Shown in pieces: positions 31,782 through 40,757 of a stretch of DNA of 64,000 bases (position 1 is the first letter of the stretch; the number at the start of each line of letters is the position of its first letter). Position numbers and translations under genes: made by a program. The DNA comes from Halorientalis marina. Its GTDB lineage: Archaea; Halobacteriota; Halobacteria; Halobacteriales; Haloarculaceae. The notes below the pieces were generated by a model. The model worked only from the letters and a program-made list of their open reading frames with translations, was not told where the DNA came from and did no database searches. Location: the NCBI RefSeq assembly GCF_023028345.1, contig NZ_CP095490.1:310001-374000 (forward strand). Reading direction: 5' to 3'.

Positions 31782-33999
31782 CCTCGTCCTCCAGACGGGC
31801 AGCGGAGCCATCGGCCAGCTCACAGAGTGGCTCACGAACCCAACCTCAGCTGAAGGTGCGGCTCTCTACATCCTGCTCGCGGTACTGGTCGGGATCGGCG
31901 GGAAATTCCTCTGGGACTGGTACACCGAAGACGACGAGGAAGAGGTCGAGTTCTCGGACCTGCTCAACGAGGAGACCATCGAACAAGGAGAAGCCGAACG
32001 CCAGCTCCTCGACGACATCGCTGAGTCACACAAGACGGTGACGGCGCCGGCGGCGATCGAGTGGGAGACGCGCGCGGCACGGGTCGGCGAGCATTGGACG
32101 ACGACGCTGTACATCGCTGACTACCCGGACTACCCCAACGACGGCTACCTCTCCGAACTCTTCGAGATGACTGACGTGCAGTTCGATTTGACGGCCCACA
32201 TCACGCCGAAGAACCAGGAGCGGGCCCGGAACGAACTGCAGGATATCGCTGACGACCTCCAGGTGGACGCTGACCTCGAACAGAGCGTGCGGAGTGCCTA
32301 CCTACAGGAACGAGCCAACGAGGCCGCAGCGACGTACAAGGCCGTCGAGAATGGCGCGAACGTCTTCGACCAGGGGATGTTCATCACGGTACGAGCCGAC
32401 GAGAAGGAGGAACTCAGGGACGCCGTCCAGAAGGTCAAGAGCGCGCTCCGTGACGACCCGGCGAACCTCACACCGAAGACGGCGATCTGTCGGCAGGATC
32501 TCGCACTTCAGTCCGCCGCACCCATCGGCGACAACGAGTTCGGGCGGACGTCGATTGCGCTCGGCGGCGCCGTCGGCGCCTTACTGTCCTCGCCGCACAA
32601 CGCGACGATTCTCGAGGAAGGCGGGGTGGAGTTCGGGATTCATAAGGACAACCAGAGCCCAGTGGTCATCGACCCGTTCGCCCGGGACAACGGCTACGCG
32701 ATGTTCACCGTTGGCGACACCGGCTCGGGGAAGTCGTTCAGTTCGAAGCAGAACTTCATCCGCTCCATCGAGCAGAGCAAGGATCGCATCGGCATCATCC
32801 TTGAGCCGCTGAACAACTGGGCGGGGGTCGCCGAAGCGCTCGATGCCAAACGCATCACGGTCGGCGGGACGCTCGGCCTCAATCCCCTAGAGATTCGAGA
32901 GACGCCCGAGCACGTCCAGCGGGCGATGGGCGAGGACGCGAGCCCGTTCAACGAGAAGCTCGACGACGCGATGAGCTTCCTGACGAACTTCTTCGCGCTG
33001 CGGGGCATCTCGCTGGGTGACCGCCGGACGACGCTCGAACTCGGGCTCAAGCGAGCGTACAAACGCAACGGCATCACCGACGACATCTCGACGCACGACA
33101 ACCCGAGTCCGACGATTCAGGATATGATGGACGTCTTCGAGGACATGGTTGACGACCCCGAGGAATTCGTTGTCCGGTCCGACGAGGAGGCCGGGAAGAT
33201 CAAGGAGGACGCGACGTGGCTCCTCGACCAGCTCCGCCCCTTCGAGGACGACGGTCGGCACGCCAACCTCGGCCAAGAGTCCGACTTCGACATTCGCGAC
33301 GAGAAGGTGATCTACCTCGACCTCGCCCAGCAGGAGGGCAGCGTCGACAGCAGCACGGCGCTGACGATGCAGCTACTCATCTCGCTGGTGTACGAGCGGG
33401 CGAAAGTCTCGGAGAAGGAGGTCGTGTTCTACATCGACGAGGCACGCTACATCATGCAGGACGCCGCGAGCTTGGCGTTCCTTGAGACGGTGTTCCGCCA
33501 CCACCGGCACCACGACCTCTCGATTCGGCTGGTCACGCAGACCGTCGACGAGTTCTTCGAGCACGCCGAGAGCGAGGCCATTCTGGACCAGTGTGCGGTC
33601 AAGCAGTTCCACCGCCTCGACGGGATGGACGAGGAGTGGGCCGACGAGTTCGGCCTGAACTACGCACAGATGCGGTTCGTCCAAGATGCCGTGCCGGGCA
33701 ACGAGGACGCCGGCTTCTCCGAGGCGTTGGTAGGCGTCGACGGCGAGTGGCGCGGCATCCAGGTCAAAGCGATGCCCAAGGAGAAGCAGGTCATCGACTT
33801 CGACCCGACCTCCCAAGTTCGATCCTCGCTGCCCGGCGCCGGCGATGAGGCCGTCGATACCGAGATGGAGGAGTTCCAGGAAGAGCTCGAGCATCGAGCA
33901 ACGTACGGAACGAACGAAACGAGCGAACTGAACGAGGGCTCAGACGCCGTCGAAGCTGAGCCAGACGGCGGGTCGACGGAGGAGACCAACGATGGCTGA
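31765..33999 (+). CDS. virB4: VirB4-type ATPase of the conjugation apparatus
   Basis: 744 residues (or 741 from ATG 31774). One N-terminal helix (ALYILLAVLVGIGGKFLWDWY) anchors it to the membrane. Walker A is GDTGSGKS (317-324), Walker B VVFYIDEARYIM (near 553-564), followed by FRHHRHHDLSIRLVTQTVDEFF, the VirB4/TraC sensor region (HHRHxxLS...TQ). VirB4 powers pilus assembly and DNA transfer. The C-terminal 60 residues are acidic and repetitive. It overlaps the next gene by 8 bp. Confidence 0.9.
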   Translation: MTTMRNLVLQTGSGAIGQLTEWLTNPTSAEGAALYILLAVLVGIGGKFLWDWYTEDDEEEVEFSDLLNEETIEQGEAERQLLDDIAESHKTVTAPAAIEWETRAARVGEHWTTTLYIADYPDYPNDGYLSELFEMTDVQFDLTAHITPKNQERARNELQDIADDLQVDADLEQSVRSAYLQERANEAAATYKAVENGANVFDQGMFITVRADEKEELRDAVQKVKSALRDDPANLTPKTAICRQDLALQSAAPIGDNEFGRTSIALGGAVGALLSSPHNATILEEGGVEFGIHKDNQSPVVIDPFARDNGYAMFTVGDTGSGKSFSSKQNFIRSIEQSKDRIGIILEPLNNWAGVAEALDAKRITVGGTLGLNPLEIRETPEHVQRAMGEDASPFNEKLDDAMSFLTNFFALRGISLGDRRTTLELGLKRAYKRNGITDDISTHDNPSPTIQDMMDVFEDMVDDPEEFVVRSDEEAGKIKEDATWLLDQLRPFEDDGRHANLGQESDFDIRDEKVIYLDLAQQEGSVDSSTALTMQLLISLVYERAKVSEKEVVFYIDEARYIMQDAASLAFLETVFRHHRHHDLSIRLVTQTVDEFFEHAESEAILDQCAVKQFHRLDGMDEEWADEFGLNYAQMRFVQDAVPGNEDAGFSEALVGVDGEWRGIQVKAMPKEKQVIDFDPTSQVRSSLPGAGDEAVDTEMEEFQEELEHRATYGTNETSELNEGSDAVEAEPDGGSTEETNDG

Positions 34000-36900
34000 G
34001 TACCTGCGCGTCACGCCGACATCCGAGCGACTTGACCCGGAGAGCATCTCCCGCGTCCTCGACAGTCTCCACAAGCTGACCACGCCCGGTTCGTCGGGCC
34101 TCGGGGCGAAGCTGAACCCACTACACAGTGAGACACCACCCCGATTCGAGTTCCTCGCGATCAGTGATGGCCCGGACGACCCGGTAGAGTTCTTCTACGG
34201 GGCCGATGCTCATCTCGATACGCTCGAGAAGCGCCTCCGCTCCATCTATCCGGCCACGTTCGACATCGAGCGCGTCGACGTCGACGTCGCCGCTCGGCTC
34301 ATTCAGCCAGTCGAGTTCACACCGCAGGAATTCGTCGACCACTACGAGGCTGGGCGGCTGCAGTACGAGTTTGGCCCGGCAGAACAGTACGATATCGTCG
34401 ACGAGGAATCAGCGGACGCCGAGTCATCCGAAGCAGACCCCGTTGTCGACGGCGGTACAGCAGCCACGAGCGTCCCCGATCATCACGTGACTGTTGGGGA
34501 CTCAACCCTGGAACTAGCGCCGCCCGATGCACTTCCAGACGACGAGGAAGAGCGACGGGCCATCGAGAAGCCGACGATGACACCGGCGGGAACGATTCTG
34601 GCTCGCCCGGCACAAGACGCTGTCTCGCCGCTCGGGGTTCGGTGGTGTGGCGCCGCGTCGCGGAAGCAGGACTGGATGACCTCGCTGACGCCGTTCACAG
34701 CGGAGGAAACGAACGGCGACCTTTCGTCCGTCGACGAACCGGGTGCGGCGCTGGCGTCGTTGATCGACCACCTGATGGAGGCGACAGCGCCGACCGCGTT
34801 CCAGGTCGTCTTCCAACGGCGTGCCAGCTGGCAATCCGACGCGGAGGTACGGAAAGAGGACCTCGTCGACGGCCGCGACACGTTCTTCCAGGAGGTCGTC
34901 GGGTCGTTGCTCGAGGTCGAGGAGCAACGGAGCGACCAGGACGACCGGCAGCTCAGCGAGGCCGTCGAGAAGCGCATCGAGTACATCGACGCGAAGAACG
35001 CCAAACGGTCGTTCACGGTCAACATCCGGGCCGTCGGCGTCCCCACCGACACCACCCGCGACGACCTCGATGGTCGGATGGACTCGCTCCTCCCGGTGTT
35101 CGACCCGCTTGATGGTCCGTTCTACGAGGTCGAGGGGCAACGCCTCCGGGACAGCGGCTTCCGTGAGAAGACGAAAGAGAAGAAGGCACGGGCCGCTCTC
35201 CAGCGCCTCCTCAATCGCGAGTTAACGACGGGCCGGGGGAAGACCCGCCCCGAGCTGGTCCTCTGTGGAACGGAGCTCGCGAACTTCGTCCTCGTTCCCT
35301 CCTCCGAACAGTTGACCGTCGAAGGGACGCGAGGAACCAGGGCCGAACAGCAGAGTCGGAACCCGCTCCCGTGGCCGAATCCGGATCTAATCCAGCAGTT
35401 CCAAGACGGGATGGCAATCGGCTACGCGCTCGACGAGAACGGTGAGCCACGGCCGGATCCCATTCGGATTCCGCCGGACCTGTTGCCGACGCATTACGGG
35501 CGGTTCGCGTCGACTGGTGGCGGGAAGTCGAAGGCCATCATCAACGACGCCCTTTCGCTTCGCGAGTCGACGGGTGGCCCCGTCGTCCTCGTCGACCCGA
35601 AGGGGGACGGAATGTGTGAGAACTACCTGCGCTGCCACTACGAGCGGTTCGGTGGCCTCGACGACGTCTACCATTTCCGCGTCCCGGAGACCATCCCCGC
35701 GTTCTCGTTCTTCGACATCCGCCCGGCGCTCGAAGCGGGCCGCAACCGTGAGGACGCGATTCAAGACAAGGTCGACCACTTCCACGACATCCTTCGGATG
35801 ATTATGGGTCGCGAGCAGTACGGGCAGGCGTTCGTCGCGAACGAGATTCTGAGCTATCTGATCAAGGCGCTGTTCGACGAGGAGTACGGGAGCGACGTGT
35901 TCGGGCTGGACGATCTCTTCGCTGCTGCCCTCCGGATGCAGCGTGACCAGACGATTCCCCCGGTTTCAGCGGACAACCAGAACATCGAGGAATCGCTGAC
36001 GCGCCACTTCGCGAAGGACAACCACCAGTTCCAGGTGTCGATGGACGCCGTCGGGAACCGCCTCGACAAGCTCAAAGAGGACGCGCATCTCCGCCGGATC
36101 TTCAGCCACGTTCCCGAGCAGAACGACGCCGGCGAGTACGTTGACAACCGCTTTGACTTCCGCGAGTTCCTCGATGAAGACGCGACCATCATCTTCGACC
36201 TCGGCGACCTCCGGCCGGAGGCACAGCGCGCGATCACACTCCTGCTGTTGAGCAACCTCTGGGACGCCGTGCAGGTGCGCCGACGCGACAGCCAGACCGA
36301 CTACGAGAAGCTCACGAACCTCATCATCGAGGAGGCAGCGCCGGTCGCGTCGACGAAGCTCGTCTCCGAGCAGCTACTGCCGCAGGGCCGATCGTTCGGG
36401 CTGAGTATGGGACTCGTGATGCAGTTCCCCGAACAGGTGCGGAACCGGAACGAGCGGGCCTACGACGAGGTGCTGAACAACATCAAGACGAAGCTCATTG
36501 GCAACATCTCGATCGAACGCGACCTCGCGGAGTCGCTTGCCCACGAGGACCTCAGCCCGACCGAACTCCGCAACCGAATCAACACGCTCCCAAGTGGCGA
36601 GTGGATTGCGCAGCTCCCGAGTCCATCGTTCGGCGAGACTGGTCCGCCGCCGTTTTCGCTGAAACCGCTCCCGATTGCGCCGGGGCATCCAGAAAGCGAC
36701 CAGCCGCTCACAGAGCCCCAGGAAGACCATTTCGAGTCCGTGTCCCGGCCACGGATGGTCGAGCGGACACAGGCCCAGTACGGGCTGACAGAGCCGACTG
36801 AGTCGAGCACTTCCCCAGAGGAGACTGGCTGGGGGAGTTCGGGTGCCGAGGCGACGGGTTCGGCTGCTGACGGCGACTCGGGAACGGACACGACGCAATC

Positions 36901-37816
36901 CGCGTTCATCACCGAATCGACGACCGAGGACGCGTCGACGTCGACCCCCAAACCCGAGACGGACAGCGACCCAGATGCGGACGAGTCAGAGATGAGCCCC
37001 CTGTTCGGGCAGGCCACCGAGACGGACGAGGAACGAGCCGCCGACCAAGCAGCGCAACCGGTGAATGGGTCAACGCCCGTCCAGGAAAGCAGCGTGCCCG
37101 TTCCTGATGACGAACTCCGAAAGCGGGGTCTCAGTCGTGACGACGTCCGGTTCCTAACTCGGGTTCTCGACGTTATGAACAGAGAGGACGACGAGTACAC
37201 ACTACTGGACAGGATGAGCCAGCTTCGGGACGAATACGACGACCTCCATATGGAGCGGCTCACGGAACAGGACCTCTTGGAAGCGGACTCCGCGGCCGGG
37301 CGCAAGTACTACACCGTCCTCCCAGACGGTCGAGACCTCCTCGGGAGAGAGTTGAAGGCGGGGCCAGGAGCGGGCGATCTCGGCGAGAAAACGCCACACA
37401 AGGTTGGCGTCCGGCTCCTCGAGCTGTGGCTCCACCAGCGGAACGACATCGTTCGCGTGGAACCGTACTACGAAACCGACGACGGCACCGTACTGGACGT
37501 GGCCAGCTTCGACGAGGACGGCGAGCTTGTCTGGGCCGGCGAAGCAGAGCTCGCGAGTAACAACCGGCACGCCCCTGTCGAGGATTACGACAAACTCAGC
37601 GCGGTGGACGCCGACGCAATCTGGGCCTTCAACAATCGCGAGACGGCGCTCGACGTCCTGGATAGCCTTGCCGACGCCGATCGGATCGGCGAGCGGGTCA
37701 GCGGGCGGGCGGCACGGTCGTTCGCGACCATCAGAGACGCCGTCGACGAGTTCGATGCTGCGGGCCTGACCACCGTTCGGGGCTTCAAAAATCTCGATCA
37801 AGAACTCAACCAATGA
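33992..37816 (+). CDS. Coupling-type ATPase (TraD/VirD4-like) with C-terminal nuclease-like domain
   Basis: 1,274 residues. The N-terminal ~480 residues are unrecognised. Walker A is STGGGKS (507-513), followed by GGPVVLVDPKGDGMCENYL; later come RPEAQRAITLLLLSNLW, LTNLIIEEAAPVASTKL (Walker B-like) and SFGLSMGLVMQFPEQV, the pattern of TraD/TraG/HerA hexameric DNA pumps. A Ser/Thr/Glu-rich linker (about 920-1040) leads to a winged-helix-like part and a restriction-endonuclease-like part (about 1135-1200: HKVGVRLLELWLHQRNDIVRVEP ... LDVASFDEDGELVWAGEAEL). This fusion could join DNA cleavage and transfer. Stop and next start overlap (ATGA). Confidence 0.82.
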   Translation: MAEYLRVTPTSERLDPESISRVLDSLHKLTTPGSSGLGAKLNPLHSETPPRFEFLAISDGPDDPVEFFYGADAHLDTLEKRLRSIYPATFDIERVDVDVAARLIQPVEFTPQEFVDHYEAGRLQYEFGPAEQYDIVDEESADAESSEADPVVDGGTAATSVPDHHVTVGDSTLELAPPDALPDDEEERRAIEKPTMTPAGTILARPAQDAVSPLGVRWCGAASRKQDWMTSLTPFTAEETNGDLSSVDEPGAALASLIDHLMEATAPTAFQVVFQRRASWQSDAEVRKEDLVDGRDTFFQEVVGSLLEVEEQRSDQDDRQLSEAVEKRIEYIDAKNAKRSFTVNIRAVGVPTDTTRDDLDGRMDSLLPVFDPLDGPFYEVEGQRLRDSGFREKTKEKKARAALQRLLNRELTTGRGKTRPELVLCGTELANFVLVPSSEQLTVEGTRGTRAEQQSRNPLPWPNPDLIQQFQDGMAIGYALDENGEPRPDPIRIPPDLLPTHYGRFASTGGGKSKAIINDALSLRESTGGPVVLVDPKGDGMCENYLRCHYERFGGLDDVYHFRVPETIPAFSFFDIRPALEAGRNREDAIQDKVDHFHDILRMIMGREQYGQAFVANEILSYLIKALFDEEYGSDVFGLDDLFAAALRMQRDQTIPPVSADNQNIEESLTRHFAKDNHQFQVSMDAVGNRLDKLKEDAHLRRIFSHVPEQNDAGEYVDNRFDFREFLDEDATIIFDLGDLRPEAQRAITLLLLSNLWDAVQVRRRDSQTDYEKLTNLIIEEAAPVASTKLVSEQLLPQGRSFGLSMGLVMQFPEQVRNRNERAYDEVLNNIKTKLIGNISIERDLAESLAHEDLSPTELRNRINTLPSGEWIAQLPSPSFGETGPPPFSLKPLPIAPGHPESDQPLTEPQEDHFESVSRPRMVERTQAQYGLTEPTESSTSPEETGWGSSGAEATGSAADGDSGTDTTQSAFITESTTEDASTSTPKPETDSDPDADESEMSPLFGQATETDEERAADQAAQPVNGSTPVQESSVPVPDDELRKRGLSRDDVRFLTRVLDVMNREDDEYTLLDRMSQLRDEYDDLHMERLTEQDLLEADSAAGRKYYTVLPDGRDLLGRELKAGPGAGDLGEKTPHKVGVRLLELWLHQRNDIVRVEPYYETDDGTVLDVASFDEDGELVWAGEAELASNNRHAPVEDYDKLSAVDADAIWAFNNRETALDVLDSLADADRIGERVSGRAARSFATIRDAVDEFDAAGLTTVRGFKNLDQELNQ

Positions 37817-38697
37817 CCTGGCGACAGGCGACCCGCGAGGAGATTTACGCCTACTACGCCGAGGAGTTCCCCCGCTATCTGGACGACCTGCCGGAATTCA
37901 TCACGGCGACCGGTCCGAAACAGTACGCCATCGCCTTCCGAGAGTCCCACCCGGTGCGCAAAGACGGGGTGCCGGACAAGGACTTCATCCGGCGGGATAC
38001 GTGGCAGACAGATCCGTCGGGGGACCGAACGACATCCGAGTTCAACGACTTCGAGGACGTCGTCGACTTCATTCAACACCCCGCTCGCAACGACCCGCTG
38101 GGGCGGAGCAAGTTCGCGCTTGCTGATCCGGAGGTGCTGGAACAACCGGACCCACGTCCCGACGCCGTCTACTACGCGCTGGATCACTGGGAACGACCCT
38201 GGGTCCTCCTCGTCGACATCGACGCGAAAGAGATCGCCCGAGACCGAGCGGACGAGATGGTGTCGGCGGCCGTCGATGATCAGGACGACGATGCGCTCCT
38301 CGACGCTGCGGGTATCCTCGACACCGCTCCCGAGGGGTATCCATACGCCTTCGAAGACGTCGACCGCGCCATCGAGTACGGGTTCGAGGTGCGCGACATC
38401 TTTGAGGACGATTTCGACGCCGAGGAGACGATGGTCGTCTACAGCGGGCAGGGGGTCCACGTCTACCTGCTGGATACCGACCCGGCGCACCGATACGACG
38501 AGCAGAGTCGCGAAGTGTTGAACGACCTCCTCCTCGAGACGTACGACATCCCGATCGATCCCGTCGTGACGGCCGACCGCCGGCGTGTCGCTCGCCTGCC
38601 CTACTCGCTGCACGCCGACGTCTGTAGCATCGTTCAACCCATCGAGAGCCCGGCGTTCAACGTTCGGTCGGCGACACCGGAGGTGATCGACGAATGA
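37813..38697 (+). CDS. PriS-like primase catalytic subunit
   Basis: 294 residues with the archaeo-eukaryotic primase motifs: VLLVDIDAK (metal-binding Asp135 and Asp137), YSGQGVHVYLLD (211-221, equivalent to SGxGxHxHV) and RRVARLPYSLHADV (about 255-268, equivalent to R-x-P-x-SLH). Chromosomal PriS has 350-400 residues; this is a compact relative. It overlaps the PriL-like gene by 4 bp. It should synthesise primers for element replication or for the complementary strand after transfer. Confidence 0.85.
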   Translation: MTWRQATREEIYAYYAEEFPRYLDDLPEFITATGPKQYAIAFRESHPVRKDGVPDKDFIRRDTWQTDPSGDRTTSEFNDFEDVVDFIQHPARNDPLGRSKFALADPEVLEQPDPRPDAVYYALDHWERPWVLLVDIDAKEIARDRADEMVSAAVDDQDDDALLDAAGILDTAPEGYPYAFEDVDRAIEYGFEVRDIFEDDFDAEETMVVYSGQGVHVYLLDTDPAHRYDEQSREVLNDLLLETYDIPIDPVVTADRRRVARLPYSLHADVCSIVQPIESPAFNVRSATPEVIDE

Positions 38698-40217
38698 GTC
38701 CGAGTACGCCCACCGACGACGAGGAGATGGCGTATCGGGTTGCGGCACTCCCGCTGGAGTACGGTGAGACCCGCATCAACCAGCTGTTTACGCGTGGCTA
38801 CAACCGATACGTCGTCGACGGCGAGGACCAACCCGAGGACCTCGTGAACGACGTCGAGCGGTTCGGGACGGCGGCGTTCAAAGAGCAGGTTCGTGCCGAT
38901 GCTGCCGAGGAGCCGTTCGTCGACGAACCGGGGACGCTTGCTGTGCTCGCGACGCTGAGTGCGATCTGTGTGAAAGAACACCCGAAGTTCGAGCACGCGT
39001 CACCCCGGAACATCCAGGTACTCTACGACATCCGGGAGCTGTACGTCAACAATCTCGCCTCCCTCATCCGCGCCCACGGCGATGGGTCACTCCAGCAGGA
39101 CATCGCCGACGTACTGTACAGCAAGGAGCCAGGTGAGGATGGCCCGCATCCGGGTCGGGTCTGTACAGGCATCACGGAGATGCCGGAGTTCGGGGATGGC
39201 CTCTACCTCGAAATCCCGATGGCTGCGGCGTCACGCAAATGCCTTGTTCGGGAGGACGAGGCGTCGACGGGGAGTGACGATGGTGGGGAGATACTGACGC
39301 GAGTGAAAGACAACAAGCTGTACGTCCCGGTCGGTGATTTCGACAGCAAGTATCGGGACTACGCTGAGCGGGCGTTCAAGAAGCTCCTGCGGGTGCAAGA
39401 AGACGGACTCTCCGACGACCAGCTATCGTGGCTGACCACGAACGAGTCGGCGATTACGGAGCGGATCGACCGCTTCCTCGAGACCGGCCATCACGAGCGA
39501 ATCTGGCGGAACTGGGACCGTGGAGAACGGACGATCCGCGTCCTCCGACGGGCCCTTAGTGACGCCCCCGACGACGTGGCGCAAAAGGGCGAGTTCCACA
39601 CGGCGAAGGAGCTCTACCGAGCGGTTACGGCGTACGACGCCGAGGACGACTGGGAATCCTCTGTAACGGACTGGATCTCGAGTCCGAGCAGTCTCGCGAA
39701 GACGCTGGCCGACCACGAGTCCCACTCGGCCGTCACGATCGATCGCGACGGGCGCGTCAATACGTACCGAATCGGGCGAGCCGGAACCGGCGCCGAACAG
39801 ATCGAGGTCCGGGAGATCGAGGACCTCTTCGAACTTCCCTGTATGGCGAATATGGAGGAGCGGCTACACGAGAAGAAGCCCGTCCGGAAGGACCTCTACA
39901 ACTTCGCGCGGATGGTGATGTGGCTGCCGCAGTACCAAGACAGCAGCCTCGACGAGATCGTCGCGGACCTCAAGGGTGTCTTCTCCCGGTGGCCGTGGTA
40001 CGACGAACAGGAGACCGAGTACCAGGTTCGATACGAGTTCTCGAACACGATCGACGGCGACACGCCGTTGCCGATGAACTGCGATAACGACGATCTGCAG
40101 CGCTACTGCATCGGCCAGGACCAGTGTCCCTACTCCATTTGGGGCAGCCTTCCGTTCCCGGACGAGATGTACGATCAGGTTGAGGAGGAATCCGCTGGGC
40201 CTACTGAGCAATTCTAA
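38694..40217 (+). CDS. PriL-like primase subunit with Fe-S domain
   Basis: 507 residues. The N-terminal part is divergent (MAYRVAALPLEYGETRINQLFTRGYNRYVV). The C-terminal ~125 residues carry the PriL iron-sulfur domain: LPCMANMEERLHEKKPVRKD, LYNFARMVMWL, EYQVRYEFSNTIDG, then PMNCDNDDLQRYCIGQDQCPYSIWGSLPF. Cys383, Cys463, Cys472 and Cys478 are candidate 4Fe-4S ligands. It is longer than chromosomal PriL (about 350-400). It pairs with the PriS-like gene just upstream, so the element encodes a complete two-subunit primase. Confidence 0.82.
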   Translation: MSPSTPTDDEEMAYRVAALPLEYGETRINQLFTRGYNRYVVDGEDQPEDLVNDVERFGTAAFKEQVRADAAEEPFVDEPGTLAVLATLSAICVKEHPKFEHASPRNIQVLYDIRELYVNNLASLIRAHGDGSLQQDIADVLYSKEPGEDGPHPGRVCTGITEMPEFGDGLYLEIPMAAASRKCLVREDEASTGSDDGGEILTRVKDNKLYVPVGDFDSKYRDYAERAFKKLLRVQEDGLSDDQLSWLTTNESAITERIDRFLETGHHERIWRNWDRGERTIRVLRRALSDAPDDVAQKGEFHTAKELYRAVTAYDAEDDWESSVTDWISSPSSLAKTLADHESHSAVTIDRDGRVNTYRIGRAGTGAEQIEVREIEDLFELPCMANMEERLHEKKPVRKDLYNFARMVMWLPQYQDSSLDEIVADLKGVFSRWPWYDEQETEYQVRYEFSNTIDGDTPLPMNCDNDDLQRYCIGQDQCPYSIWGSLPFPDEMYDQVEEESAGPTEQF

Positions 40218-40498
40218 TTCATAGGCTTCCCTCGGGACTCTGATAACTGTGGTACAGCCTGATGCCAGACCCTTCTGGTTCCCCGTCGAGCAATTTCAGC
40301 GGCTAACACGACGATAATCGAGTGAATCGGGGTATTTCAGGATTCGAGGCACTGAGTTGAGGAACTTCGAGCGATCCAGAGTGGGTAGAGCAGCGACCCA
40401 AAGAAATCCAGATACGCCCGATATCGCTTTCGTTACCCTGTCGTCGAGCAATTTTAGAAGGCATAGAACTGTTCTCGAACTCGTCGAGGTACTTTCTA

Positions 40499-40543
40499 CG
40501 CCCTCAAATCAGCCCGACGAAGTTCTTCTACGATTTGAGGGCG
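40499..40543. repeat. 12-bp inverted repeat, 21-bp spacer
   Basis: CGCCCTCAAATC (40499-40510) and GATTTGAGGGCG (40532-40543) are perfect inverted copies with a 21-bp spacer. Confidence 0.85.
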
Positions 40544-40554
40544 TCATAGCGTCT

Positions 40555-40595
40555 TGCATATCGCGGTTTTCGTCCAAAGAAAGAGGCGATATGCA
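40555..40595. repeat. 10-bp inverted repeat, 21-bp spacer
   Basis: TGCATATCGC (40555-40564) and GCGATATGCA (40586-40595) are perfect inverted copies with a 21-bp spacer, 12 bp after the preceding repeat. Confidence 0.85.
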
Positions 40596-40708
40596 GTGTG
40601 CGAAGGCCGCCGGCTCTCTCAGGCCGAGGGGCCGTCATCGGGATCTTGGATTCAGAAACGTATCAGATTTAGCGCATAGTTTCAGCGGGTGTGTTCAGGT
40701 GGAGTCTG

Positions 40709-40748
40709 TTGCCCCCGGGAGGGGGTGGCGGGGCGCATCAGGTGCCCC
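40709..40748 (+). promoter_or_regulatory. GC-rich stem-loop leader, copy 1
   Basis: CCCCCGGGAGGGGGTGGCGGGGCG begins 46 bp before ATG 40758; GTGCCCCC follows and could pair with the second G-run. First copy, reading left to right, of the leader motif described in the findings. Confidence 0.6.
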
Positions 40749-40757
40749 CGATAGACG

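Larger units (their letters stand above)
40218..40757. other. 540-bp non-coding region after the primase genes; candidate replication origin
   Basis: No convincing gene: the reading frames crossing it lack haloarchaeal codon bias. It is less GC-rich than its surroundings. It holds two long inverted repeats (40,499-40,543; 40,555-40,595), a 13-bp direct repeat CGTCGAGCAATTT at 40,284-40,296 and 40,442-40,454, and the stem-loop leader of the next gene at its right end. Position directly after PriS/PriL-like genes and the repeat density suggest an origin or a partition/transfer site (inference). Confidence 0.5.

Noticed and set aside
30816..31835. Long minus-strand frame opposite the VirB3/VirB4-N-like gene
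   Set aside because: It is the mirror of GC-rich codons on the plus strand; the plus-strand protein has membrane helices, family-like blocks and operon overlaps.
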